The position numbers and the translations under genes are program-made. This document shows positions 45,882 through 53,851 of a stretch of DNA of 64,000 nucleotides, in pieces (position 1 is the first letter of the stretch; each line of letters opens with the position of its first letter). The DNA is from Fen-330 sp050008465. Its GTDB lineage: Bacteria > Acidobacteriota > Terriglobia > Bryobacterales > Bryobacteraceae. Where the stretch lies: assembly GCA_050008465.1 (NCBI GenBank), contig JBEKMO010000001.1, positions 70,322 to 134,321 on the forward strand. The letters run 5' to 3'. The notes beneath the pieces are model-generated. The model saw nothing but the letters and a program-made list of their open reading frames with translations. It did no database searches and was not told the DNA's origin.

Positions 45882-46313
45882 ATGCCTGATGCCCGCAAGC
45901 GCCCCTGCTCGATCTGCCGCCGTTGGTTCCGACCCGATCCGCGAGTGGGGGCGCGACAGCGCGCGTGCTCGAGGCCGGAGTGCCAGGCGGCGCGGCGGAA
46001 ACAGACGCAGGCGCGGTGGCGGACGGCGGAGGCCAACCGCGGCTACGCGAGAGCCAACCGGATCGAGAAGCGCAACGCAGCCGAGTCGCCGCCGGAGCCG
46101 GTGCGGGTGCCCGCCCCGCTCAACCAACTTCCCTGGGATCTGGCGAAAGACCAGTTCGGGGCCAAAGGCACTGATTTCATTGGAGTTCTGAGCACACTTC
46201 TGTTGCGCACGGCGAAAGACCAGTTCCGGGCACATCTCATTGATCCGACTAGGGTTCCCAGCCTACTTCCCCTTCCGGCCGCGAAAGACCAGAGGCCCGC
46301 TGCCCCATACTGA
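45882..46313 (+). CDS. Small zinc-ribbon protein of the IS21-like element
   Basis: Predicted 143-residue basic protein. The N-terminus has a four-Cys cluster, Cys9-x2-Cys12 and Cys29-x4-Cys34 within KRPCSICRRWF and RACSRPECQAARR, suited to bind one zinc, followed by an Arg/Lys-rich helical stretch. From residue ~88 the frame runs through three DNA repeats of 69 bp period, giving 23-residue repeats starting AKDQF. The ATG at 45882 is chosen over an in-frame start at 45852 because it begins the conserved-looking segment. A DNA-binding helper for transposition is plausible but unproven; I know no named family. Confidence 0.6.
   Translation: MPDARKRPCSICRRWFRPDPRVGARQRACSRPECQAARRKQTQARWRTAEANRGYARANRIEKRNAAESPPEPVRVPAPLNQLPWDLAKDQFGAKGTDFIGVLSTLLLRTAKDQFRAHLIDPTRVPSLLPLPAAKDQRPAAPY
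46143..46292. repeat. Three iteron-like repeats, 69 bp period, upstream of the parB-like gene
   Basis: gcgaaagaccag occurs at 46143, 46212 and 46281, exactly 69 bp apart. The first two continue identically as ttc(g/c)gggc with further scattered matches across the unit. They overlap the 3' end of the zinc-ribbon ORF and end 43 bp before the parB-like start codon. Confidence 0.72.
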
Positions 46314-46334
46314 ACCGGGCGGCAGGAGAACCCG

Positions 46335-47429
46335 GTGCAACTGGAGTTTCACCAACTGGATCGGCGGTGGGAGCACCTGCGGGTCCGGCATCCGGACCGC
46401 GAGCGGCGTCTGTTGGCGTCGCTGGCGGCCACGGGCCAGCAGACTCCGATCATCGTGGTGGTCACGGGCGAGCCCAACCGCTACTTGGTCATCGACGGCT
46501 ACCAACGCGTCGCGGCGCTGGAGCAACTGGGCCGGGACACGGTCGAAGCGGTCCTCTGGCCGCTGAGCGAGGCCGAAGCGCTGGTGCTGGCGCGGTCGCT
46601 GCGGATGGGCGAGCGCGAGACGGCGCTGGAAGAAGGGTGGCTGCTGACGGAGTTGGAGCGGCGCTTCGGCTACGGGCTGGAAGAGCTGGCGCGGCGGTTT
46701 GATCGCAGCGTGAGCTGGGTGTCGCGGCGGCTGGCGCTGGTGGAACTGCTGCCGGAGGCGGTGCAACAGCAGGTTCGGGCGGGCGCCATCGCGGCGCACG
46801 TGGCGATGAAGTACCTGGTGCCGATGGCGCGCGCCAACGCGGAGGACTGCCAGCGAATGGCGGCGGCGCTGGCGGCACAGCGTTTCACGAGCCGCGAAGC
46901 CGGCCAGTTATACGCGGCCTGGCGCGGAGCGGCGCCGCCGGCGCGGCAGCGGATTCTGGCGGAGCCGCGGTTGTTTCTGAAAGCGCAGCGGCAGGCGGAA
47001 CGGCAGCCGCCGCCGGTCTCCGCCGAGCTGCTGCGCGACCTGGAGATGGTGGCGGCGATCGCCAGCCGGGCCAGCCGGCGGCTGGCCGGCGCCGCTCCGG
47101 TCATGGATCGCGGCGAATGCGAGAGCGCGCGGCGAAGCATTCAACGCGCCGAGGAGCAACTCCGCCGCCTGGCCGCGAAGATCCCGCGGGGGCAAGAGCA
47201 TGTTGAGTCACAGTCAACGAACCACGATTCTGGAACTGGCCGGCCAGGGAGTGAGCCGGCGCGAGATCGCGCGGGTGCTGGGAGTGTCGCGGCTGTCGGT
47301 GCGCCGCGTGCTGCGGTCCAGCTCGGCCCAGGTGCCGGAGCTGGAGCGGGCCGAGAAAGCCGAGCCCTACCGCCAGCAGATCCTGGAGCTTTTGCACGAG
47401 TGCAAGGGCAACCTGGTCCGGGTCCATGA
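46335..47429 (+). CDS. ParB-like DNA-binding protein within the IS21-like element
   Basis: The GTG start at 46335 has AGGAG eight bases upstream. Residues 1-90 resemble a ParB N-terminal domain (LAATGQQTPIIVV, YLVIDGYQRVAALEQLG); the GERRxRA box of CTP-using ParB proteins is replaced by DGYQR (54-58). An HTH follows at 112-134 (GLEELARRFDRSVSWVSRRL), then LLPEAVQQQVRAGAIAAHVA, the ParB helical block. Recognisable similarity ends near residue 285. The frame then overlaps istA for 230 bp with a Gly/Ala/Pro-rich tail. A -1 slip at the five-G run 47188-47192 would end it at TGA 47204-47206, overlapping the istA ATG. Confidence 0.72.
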   Translation: MQLEFHQLDRRWEHLRVRHPDRERRLLASLAATGQQTPIIVVVTGEPNRYLVIDGYQRVAALEQLGRDTVEAVLWPLSEAEALVLARSLRMGERETALEEGWLLTELERRFGYGLEELARRFDRSVSWVSRRLALVELLPEAVQQQVRAGAIAAHVAMKYLVPMARANAEDCQRMAAALAAQRFTSREAGQLYAAWRGAAPPARQRILAEPRLFLKAQRQAERQPPPVSAELLRDLEMVAAIASRASRRLAGAAPVMDRGECESARRSIQRAEEQLRRLAAKIPRGQEHVESQSTNHDSGTGRPGSEPARDRAGAGSVAAVGAPRAAVQLGPGAGAGAGRESRALPPADPGAFARVQGQPGPGP

Positions 47430-48600
47430 AGAGCTGACGGCAAGCGGAGCGGCACTGTCTTACCAGGCGCTGACGGCCTTCTGCCGCCGGCACGGAATCG
47501 GACAGGAGCCGGTGCTGGCCGCCGGCCGCTACGAGTTCTCCCCGGGCGAGGAGCTGCAGCACGACACCTCGCCGCACGAGGTCGAGCTGGGCGGCAGGAA
47601 ACGCAAGGTGCAGACGGCCTCGGCGGTGCTGTGTTACTCGCGGATGCTGTTCTTTCAGTGCTACCCCACGTTCCAGCGTTTCGACTGCAAGGTGTTTCTG
47701 ACCGACGCGCTGCGCTACTTTTCGGGCGCCGCCGGCCGGGTCATGATCGACAACACGCACGTGGTGGTGCTGCGCGGCACCGGGCGGGAGATGGTTCCGG
47801 TGCCCGAGATGGCCGCTTTCGCCGAGCGCTTCGGCTTCCGTTTCGCGGCGCACGAGCTGGGCGACGCCAACCGCTCGGGGCGGGTCGAGCGGCCGTTCAG
47901 CTTCATCGAGGGAAACTTCCTGGCCGGACGAACCTTCTCCAGTTGGGAGGACTTGAACCAGCAAGCGCGCCAGTGGTGCGACAAGGTCAACTCGACTTAC
48001 AAGAAACATCTCCGCGCGGTTCCGCGCGAGTTATTCGCCCTGGAGCGGCTGCAACTGAGGCCCCTGCCGGCCTGGATTCCCGAGGTCTACCGGCTCCATC
48101 AGCGGCTGGTGGATGTGGAAGGTTACATCGCCCTGCACACCAACCGCTACTCGGTCCCGGTGGACTGGATCGGCCGCCGCGTGGAAGTGCGCGAGACCAA
48201 GGACAAGATCGAGATTCAGCTCGACGCCCGCCGTCTGGTGACGCACCGCCGCGTGGCCGAGGCCGAGCACCAGCGGATCATGCTGGCCGGGCACCGGCCG
48301 CCCCGCGGCCAGGGGGCGCCGCGCCCCGATCCCCATCCCGAAGAGCAGGCCATCGTGACGGCCGCGCCCGAGCTGGCCGACTATGTCGCGGGGCTGAAGC
48401 AACGCAGCCGCAAGCTGGTCACGCTGGTCCTGCGGCAACTGCTGCGCCTGGTGCGGGAGTATCCGCGGGAAGCGCTGCTGGGCGCGGTGCGGGAAGCCGC
48501 CCGTTACGGCCTCTACGACCTGGACCGGCTGGAGCGCATGATCCTGCGCCGCGTGGCGCGCGAATTCTTTCTGCTGGAGGAAGGTCCACCGGATGACTGA
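47200..48600 (+). CDS. istA: IS21-family transposase IstA
   Basis: DDE transposase of 466 residues that pairs with IstB to cut and join IS ends. An N-terminal HTH (TILELAGQGVSRREIARVLG) is followed by the rve core with Asp122 (ELQHDTSPHEV), Asp184 (VMIDNTHVVV) and Glu230 (SGRVERPFSF), then a C-terminal beta domain (GYIALHTNRYSVPVDWIGRR). All catalytic residues are present. The ATG at 47200 lies just before the HTH. It overlaps istB by 8 bp, the common coupled arrangement. Confidence 0.93.
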   Translation: MLSHSQRTTILELAGQGVSRREIARVLGVSRLSVRRVLRSSSAQVPELERAEKAEPYRQQILELLHECKGNLVRVHEELTASGAALSYQALTAFCRRHGIGQEPVLAAGRYEFSPGEELQHDTSPHEVELGGRKRKVQTASAVLCYSRMLFFQCYPTFQRFDCKVFLTDALRYFSGAAGRVMIDNTHVVVLRGTGREMVPVPEMAAFAERFGFRFAAHELGDANRSGRVERPFSFIEGNFLAGRTFSSWEDLNQQARQWCDKVNSTYKKHLRAVPRELFALERLQLRPLPAWIPEVYRLHQRLVDVEGYIALHTNRYSVPVDWIGRRVEVRETKDKIEIQLDARRLVTHRRVAEAEHQRIMLAGHRPPRGQGAPRPDPHPEEQAIVTAAPELADYVAGLKQRSRKLVTLVLRQLLRLVREYPREALLGAVREAARYGLYDLDRLERMILRRVAREFFLLEEGPPDD

Positions 48601-49318
48601 AGAACTCGAACAACTGCTGAAGAATCTCAAGCTGCGGCGCATCCTGGAGATCTATGACGAACAGTTGCGCTCGGCCGATCAGGACGATATCAGTTACTCG
48701 GAGTTTGTGACGCGCCTGGTGCGCGCGCAGTGGCAGGCCAAGCAGGAGGGCGCGCTGGAGTGGCGCATCCGGCGCGCCAACCTTCCCGAGCGTTGGACGC
48801 TGGAGACGTTTCCCTATGCCCGGCAGCCGGGCGTGAACCGCAAACAGATCCGCGGCTTCGCCGAGCTGGAGTTCATCGCCAAGGCGGAGAACATCGTGCT
48901 GGTCGGCGAAACCGGGAGGGGGAAAACCGGGCTGGCGTGCGGTCTGCTGCTGAAGGCGTTGGAGAACGGCTATCGCTGCCAGTTCGTCCGCGCCCAGGAT
49001 CTGTTCGATGAGATGTATGCGTCGCTGGCCGACCGCTCCACGCGCCACCTGCTGAAGCGCCTGGCCCGCCTGGACGTCCTGCTGATCGACGAGCTCGGGT
49101 ACTTAAACCTGAAACCCGAGCAGAGCAACATCTTCTTCAAGTTGATGGAAGAGCGCTACCGCCACCACTCCACAATCATCACCACAAACCTGGTCTATGA
49201 CGAGTGGCCGAACTTCCTGGGCAATCGGCCCATGGTGGAGGCGTTGCTGAGCCGGCTGCGGCACTACTGCCACACCGTGCACCTGAAAGGTCCGTCGCTG
49301 CGCGATCCGCAGGGCTGA
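48593..49318 (+). CDS. istB: IS21-family transposition ATPase IstB
   Basis: AAA+ ATPase of 241 residues, DnaC/IstB-like, that selects target DNA and stimulates IstA. Walker A is GETGRGKTG (105-113) and Walker B VLLIDELGYL (162-171); a sensor region follows in TIITTNLVYDEWPNFLG. It ends HTVHLKGPSLRD, usual for the family. The N-terminal helical part starts EELEQLLKNLKLRRILEIYD. Frame intact. Confidence 0.94.
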   Translation: MTEELEQLLKNLKLRRILEIYDEQLRSADQDDISYSEFVTRLVRAQWQAKQEGALEWRIRRANLPERWTLETFPYARQPGVNRKQIRGFAELEFIAKAENIVLVGETGRGKTGLACGLLLKALENGYRCQFVRAQDLFDEMYASLADRSTRHLLKRLARLDVLLIDELGYLNLKPEQSNIFFKLMEERYRHHSTIITTNLVYDEWPNFLGNRPMVEALLSRLRHYCHTVHLKGPSLRDPQG

Positions 49319-49323
49319 ACGAC

Positions 49324-49668
49324 ATGGGCGAGGCTCAAATCGGCCAGGAAGAATACGTGCGCCGGGTGCTGAGCGCTTACCGCCAGACGCCCGGGACGAC
49401 AGCAGCGATCCGCCGTCCGGACCGCCTGCTGGCGGCGCAACTGTTTGCCCGTGGCGTGCCGCTCGTGGCCGTGGAAAACGCCCTGGTGCTGGCCGCGTCG
49501 CGCCGTCTGCTGCGCCCCGCCGAGCTTCCGCCGCTGGGCGCCATTCGTTCGCTGGCCTACTTCTCGCCGGTGATCGACGAAGTGCTCCAACTCCGCGTCA
49601 GCCCGGATTACTTCCAGTATCTCCGCCAGAAGATCCAGCGCTTCCTCGAAACCCCAACCAGCCGCTGA
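49324..49668 (+). CDS. Small helical protein downstream of istB
   Basis: A 114-residue product, begun by an ATG 5 bp after the istB stop. The sequence is helical and charged (QIGQEEYVRRVLSAYRQTPG; DRLLAAQLFARGVPLVAVEN; YFQYLRQKIQRFL) with no Cys cluster or membrane segment. It resembles a short winged-helix or plasmid-replication accessory protein in pattern (DRLLAAQLFARGVPL), but no family can be named. Its position inside the terminal repeats makes it part of the element. Confidence 0.65.
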   Translation: MGEAQIGQEEYVRRVLSAYRQTPGTTAAIRRPDRLLAAQLFARGVPLVAVENALVLAASRRLLRPAELPPLGAIRSLAYFSPVIDEVLQLRVSPDYFQYLRQKIQRFLETPTSR

Positions 49669-49722
49669 GCCCGCCACGCCTGCGGCGTGGATGATGATGC
49701 TTGTCTGTTCTTAACGCTGTTC

Positions 49723-49778
49723 CCAGAATGGATCACTTTAGCCGAGCGCTACTGGATCACTCTTGCCGGGCACCGAAG
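49723..49778. repeat. Right terminal inverted repeat with two TnpA-type motifs
   Basis: ccagaatggatcacttta (from 49723) and actggatcactcttgccgg (from 49751) are the two motifs; complemented they give AGTGATCCA, matching the left-end AGTGACCCA. The outer bases ccgaag mirror the left cttcgg. Confidence 0.78.
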
Positions 49779-49785
49779 CACTGGG
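49779..49785. repeat. Target-site duplication, right copy
   Basis: cactggg, the second copy of the 7 bp repeat at 45760-45766. Confidence 0.8.
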
Positions 49786-49998
49786 GGTGATGTAGGGATC
49801 GTAGTAGGTGACCGTGGCGCGAAAGCGCACGGGCAAACCGCGTTTCGACTGCTCGACTGTAAGGCTGCGGGCTTGGTGCGCGCTGGTGATGACGCGTGGC
49901 CGGTCCGGTAGCGGCTGCGCGGCTGCGATCCCGAACGGCATCATTGACAATGCGACCACGCAGAACCGCACGCACGGGACTCTGGCTTCGAGTCGCAC
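49786..49998 (-). pseudogene. Histidine kinase, N-terminal part cut off by the IS21-like element
   Basis: Encodes a signal peptide (VRFCVVALSMMPFGIAAAQ) and the start of the periplasmic module: ITSAHQARSLTVEQSKRG, then LPVRFRATVTYYDPYITPS, where the element begins. Joining at the 7 bp repeat gives YITPSGGVLFVCDATG in one frame with the part at 45759 leftward. The GTG at 49998 is the likely start; the frame is open to 50157 with no signal there. Confidence 0.78.
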
Positions 49999-50196
49999 AA
50001 TGGACTCATCGGCACTAGCCTCGATTTCCACAGTACTTTGTCGACATAGCGGCAATACCGTTGGCTGAACAATCTCGATCCGCCTGGGGATGTCGATCCG
50101 ACATGTGCGCTGCCGCCTCCGTGGACGCAAGGGATAGTTGCCCATTTTGCGTTTCACTCCGCGCGGGTTGATGCGGCTGCGGCTGGAAGTGACCCG

Positions 50197-51330
50197 CTAC
50201 TGAAGGATCTCTTCCAACACCGCCTTATGAGAGATTTCCCTCTGCCGAGGGGGGATAGCGGCGAAACGGGCCATCGGCCGTTGGACCACGCGCACGGAGT
50301 GCAGAAAGGAAAGCCGGTCGGGATCTTCGTCGACGCGCAACGCTGCTTCATGCATCAACCCGCGAATGGCGAAATGGGCCATGAGCAGACCGTAGAACTC
50401 CCGACGAACCAAGTCCGGGGTCTTGCTGCGAAGGACAATCCGCGAACCACGCAGGTGAGTCTTCAACTCATCCAGCGCGGTCTCGATCTCCCATCGTTCG
50501 TGATACAGTGCCGCCAGTTCCCTGGCTGGCGCCAGCGCAGGATCCAGGATCGTGGTGATCAGCCGGTAGATGGGTTCAGCACCCGGCACGTCTTTCAATC
50601 GGTATTCGATCACGCGCACCCCAACCGCCTTGCGGTGGTTGCGGCGATCCGACGTGGAACCGTAGATGCGGCTGAGATACGAGCCGTCCGGTAACCGCTG
50701 GTCAAGCTCCAGACGCGCGTTCTGGCATACTCGCTACAGCAGATCCGCCCCGGTTTTCGCAGCCGTCTGCAAAAGGGAGTAGCCAGGAAAGAAACGGCCC
50801 GCCAGGCACAGCATGCGCTTCCGCAGCGCCGGCACAACATCCTGAGCCAGGGTGAGTTCGTCGGTGGCGTAGCCAGCCACGCGTGCATTCCAGAGAACAC
50901 GAGTCCCATTCTCCAACAAGGCCACGAAGCGGATCTTGGGAACAGCGCTGGCGCCGCGGCTGACGCCAGGCCTTCCGAAAGCATCCCGGCTTCGTGCTTG
51001 GGAGATCCCCGATTTGCCGGCCACCTTCAGCGTTGCTGACGGATTCAGCAGCCATTACACTCCTTCCAGCAAACAACGCAGCACTTCACGATAGGATGAC
51101 CGGATGTACAACGCCAGCGCGATCACGTAATAGACCACCACGTGGGCGGCGAGGTCACGTTCACGCACACTGGCGCGCTCTGCCTGGGTCAGCACTTCAC
51201 GCACTCTCTGGAGTGGGAAAAACTTCGTGATCACGACGAGGCTGATGTAGTCGGTGATCCGGCTCCCGGCGGGCGGGGATGCAGTCGTACGCGCCATTCC
51301 GGGGGTCTCCGGCCCCAAACGGAATGGCAC
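50197..51330 (-). pseudogene. IS4-type transposase with two stop codons and an internal deletion
   Basis: One frame reads through the whole region. N-terminal part: RDLAAHVVVYYVIALALYIR and SYREVLRCLLEGV, then TAA (near 51060). Middle: AGKSGISQARSR joined directly to AFGRPGVSRGASAVPKIRFV, lacking about 45-50 residues that normally include the first catalytic Asp. A TAG near 50736 replaces the usual Trp of ADLLWRVK. The end retains ERWEIETALDELKTHLRGS with the catalytic Glu. Not functional. Confidence 0.82.
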
Positions 51331-51616
51331 AGAAATGTTAAGTGAACAGTATTGGGGCCAGTCCAGATTCAGAACTGGAACTCATGAGTCAAGAGTGCCA
51401 TCAAAACACGAAGCGCTGGGAACCGCCACGGACTGAGCGGCGTCGGCCGACAGCAAAGAAAAGCGATCAAGAATGTTTCAGAACCTGAAACCGCTGACGG
51501 AACGCGATGCCGGCAAAGCGAATGGCGCAGCATACCCAAGAACAACCCTGGAGCACTGAACGGCTGAATCACGCGTGGAAATCGAGGCTAGCAACGCGTA
51601 CGGCGCCGCGTTGTCG
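51331..51616. other. Spacer, no gene seen
   Basis: About 290 bp between the dead IS4-type transposase and the next gene. No convincing IS terminal repeat or gene was found. Confidence 0.4.
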
Positions 51617-53851
51617 TCAGTTCGGCACCGCTCCCGGCGTCGCCGCTGGCCTGGCGCATAACATCTTAAACAGAGCGGGGTCGTACTCCTCCAGTCCCGT
51701 TATTCCGTAGAGGTGGTTCGCCGAAATCCACGGCAGCCAGAACCGGTGACCCCCGACGCCGCGACCGGACCCGCCCGGACCCATGCGCCAGCCCTCCTGC
51801 TGCCATCCAATGCCTTTTAGGTCGTACTGGCGTCCCGGAAAAGCGACCATGGACTTGGTGTCGTGCAGCAGAATGCGCGCCACATCGAGGTAGTGCGGGT
51901 CCTTCGTGTAGTTGTACAGCTTCGCGTAGGAGGGCACGGCCCAATCCAGGTACTCATCGACGCTGCCGGCGACGCGGGCCGTTATGCCCTGAAGCCCGAC
52001 GGTCGGCACGCCTTTCTTCCAGTGGAGTTGCGCGTCGTCCGCATCCAGCGGCATCGGCAGGTTCCAGATCCAGATCCAGCTTTCCGCGAAGTCCGCGGCG
52101 GCTTTGGCTCGTTCCAGCCACTTGGGTTCCTTGGTCGAGTCATAGAGACTCAGGAATGCCTCCATGCTAAGCATCCCGGCCTCTTTATCGGTGATATTCG
52201 GATTGTCGCTTGCGCCTCCGATGAAGATGCCCCGGGTTCCCCAGTTCGCCCAAACGTATTCGGCCGCGCGGATTGCCGCCTGCTTATACTTCGGGTCGCC
52301 CGTCTCTTCGGTCATCATGATGAGCAGCGGCACGGGATTGTAGCTTGCCGTCCCCGTTGGCTCCGCGACCTCGTTGCTTCCGGCTTTCCACCGCCGGGGG
52401 AACGATCCATCCTCTCGCTGCTGCAGGATCAGCCAGTCTACGTAGGACTTCACCCAGTCGAACCATTCCGGATGCTGGCGTCCGAGGGCGCGCTCGCGCC
52501 GGTATGCCCGCATCAACACGCGCATGTCTTCGGTGGCATTCCGCAGCCAGGGAGCGAGCCAGATGTGGTCCCACGGCTTTCCGGTTGCAAGGTCGTAGCC
52601 GGTTGTTTGGAGCGGCACTGTCGGAAGGGCCCGGATCATGGACGAGATGACGGCCAGGCCGATCCGGCGCATCTTTTGCCCACGCTCGGTATTGTCGCGA
52701 TCGCCTTCGCGCAACAACTGGTCCGCGCACTCGATGTTCTTGCCCACAAAGCCCATCGCCGCCATCGTCCAATTCCATTGAAGCTGGTCCGATACGGTGG
52801 AGAGGACGAAGGGAATTGCGGTACGCCCGCCGATGGTGGCGGCCTGAGCAGCGAGGTGGTCCGTCAGAACCCGGCGCACAAGCTCGACGTCAATGTACGT
52901 GACGGCGGGGTTCAGAGTCTTCCATGCCCATCGCCACGCGTTTCGCGTCACGTCTCTGAACGACTCGTTCCGCCCGAAGCGAAAATTCACCTGGTAGCTG
53001 TGGGCCACGCCGTGCGCGATCGGGTGATAGCGCCGCGCCCATTTCGGTTTTGCATCCGGGCCGCGCGGATAAGCGCTCGCCGTACCGGGAAGCCAAAAGC
53101 CGAACTCGATGGGGCCGTCGTCCGCCTGCCAGGCCCCGAGCGCGCCGAACTGAAACCGCGCATCGGTCATCACAGCCTCTGAAAGCTTCGACTCCTCCAC
53201 GGTCGTGTCGCCGCGCGGCGAAGGATCCAGCACAGCCACGGAGGCGCCGTTGTCGAAGGAGAGCGCGAACAAGGGCGCCGGGAGGAGATCCTCGCGCATG
53301 AGGAAGCGACGGGCCGTGTAGTTCAGCGTGCCGCCGGGCGAGCGGTCGCCATTGTAGGTGGGGTCACCGTACAACGCCCCGGGAGCCAGGTAGCTCACAT
53401 CGCGCCAGCCTACGGAAGGATCGACGGTGAAAACGATGGACGAGTCGAAGCCGCCCGGCGCGTTCCCCCCTACTTCCACTTTCCTGCGCACCGAGACAAC
53501 CGCTCCGCTGAGGCTCCACCGGTCGTGCACGCGAAAGACGACGTTTTCGCCGTATGCGATTTCGGCGCGCGCATCAATTCCAGCCGCTGACTTCTGGACC
53601 GTCTTGTATCCGGCTGCAAGCCGGCGTATGTCATCTTCCGTGCGATAGACTTCAAGTCTCGCGGGTCTCAGCTGCAGGATGCGCGGAGCCGATGCACCCG
53701 CGATCTCGATCCCCCACTCGCCCGCCGCGGAGCGGGCGAACGAGACCGTTGCGCCGGTCTGCAAGCGCCCGAGGTCTACCCGAGCGCCTTGTTGCGCGAG
53801 TAACGCCGATCCTGCCAGACATAGCGCAGGTAGTACATACTTGCCGAACAT
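51617..53851 (-). CDS. Secreted (alpha/alpha)-barrel protein, putative six-hairpin glycosidase
   Basis: A 744-residue exported protein. The ATG at 53851 gives the signal peptide LPALCLAGSALLAQ; an open extension to 54172 covers an unrelated HTH remnant. The N-terminal ~350 residues look beta-rich (VFRVHDRWSLSGAVVSVRRK). The C-terminal half is helical with repeating hairpins (WVKSYVDWLILQQREDGSFP; AAIRAAEYVWANWGTRGIF; ERAKAAADFAESWIWIWNL), as in six-hairpin glycosidases. I cannot assign a GH family. Its place after a GH51 gene supports plant cell-wall sugar processing. Confidence 0.6.
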   Translation of the reverse strand: MFGKYVLPALCLAGSALLAQQGARVDLGRLQTGATVSFARSAAGEWGIEIAGASAPRILQLRPARLEVYRTEDDIRRLAAGYKTVQKSAAGIDARAEIAYGENVVFRVHDRWSLSGAVVSVRRKVEVGGNAPGGFDSSIVFTVDPSVGWRDVSYLAPGALYGDPTYNGDRSPGGTLNYTARRFLMREDLLPAPLFALSFDNGASVAVLDPSPRGDTTVEESKLSEAVMTDARFQFGALGAWQADDGPIEFGFWLPGTASAYPRGPDAKPKWARRYHPIAHGVAHSYQVNFRFGRNESFRDVTRNAWRWAWKTLNPAVTYIDVELVRRVLTDHLAAQAATIGGRTAIPFVLSTVSDQLQWNWTMAAMGFVGKNIECADQLLREGDRDNTERGQKMRRIGLAVISSMIRALPTVPLQTTGYDLATGKPWDHIWLAPWLRNATEDMRVLMRAYRRERALGRQHPEWFDWVKSYVDWLILQQREDGSFPRRWKAGSNEVAEPTGTASYNPVPLLIMMTEETGDPKYKQAAIRAAEYVWANWGTRGIFIGGASDNPNITDKEAGMLSMEAFLSLYDSTKEPKWLERAKAAADFAESWIWIWNLPMPLDADDAQLHWKKGVPTVGLQGITARVAGSVDEYLDWAVPSYAKLYNYTKDPHYLDVARILLHDTKSMVAFPGRQYDLKGIGWQQEGWRMGPGGSGRGVGGHRFWLPWISANHLYGITGLEEYDPALFKMLCARPAATPGAVPN

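Larger units (their letters stand above)
45767..49778 (+). mobile_element. 4.0 kb IS21-like element with zinc-ribbon, ParB-like, IstA, IstB and helical ORF
   Basis: The ends are inverted repeats: the left reads cttcggcgctcgccagaaat and the right, complemented, reads cttcggtgcccggcaagagt. Each end has two internal repeats of the form AGAARTGAYCCA (45777 and 45804 on the left; 49754 and 49723 region on the right). The element interrupts a histidine kinase gene. Five plus-strand genes are packed inside with overlaps or short gaps. The istA and istB frames are intact with complete active-site motifs, so it may be a recent, possibly mobile insertion. Confidence 0.85.

Noticed and set aside
44904..46235. 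443-codon minus-strand frame across the IS21 left end
   Set aside because: It mixes antisense of the zinc-ribbon gene and repeats with another frame of the kinase; no coherent domain.
45760..49785. Alternative element borders with TG/CA termini
   Set aside because: Setting a TG at 45763 and CA at 49780 removes the direct repeat and shifts the inverted repeats out of register; the 7 bp duplication with CTTCGG ends fits better.
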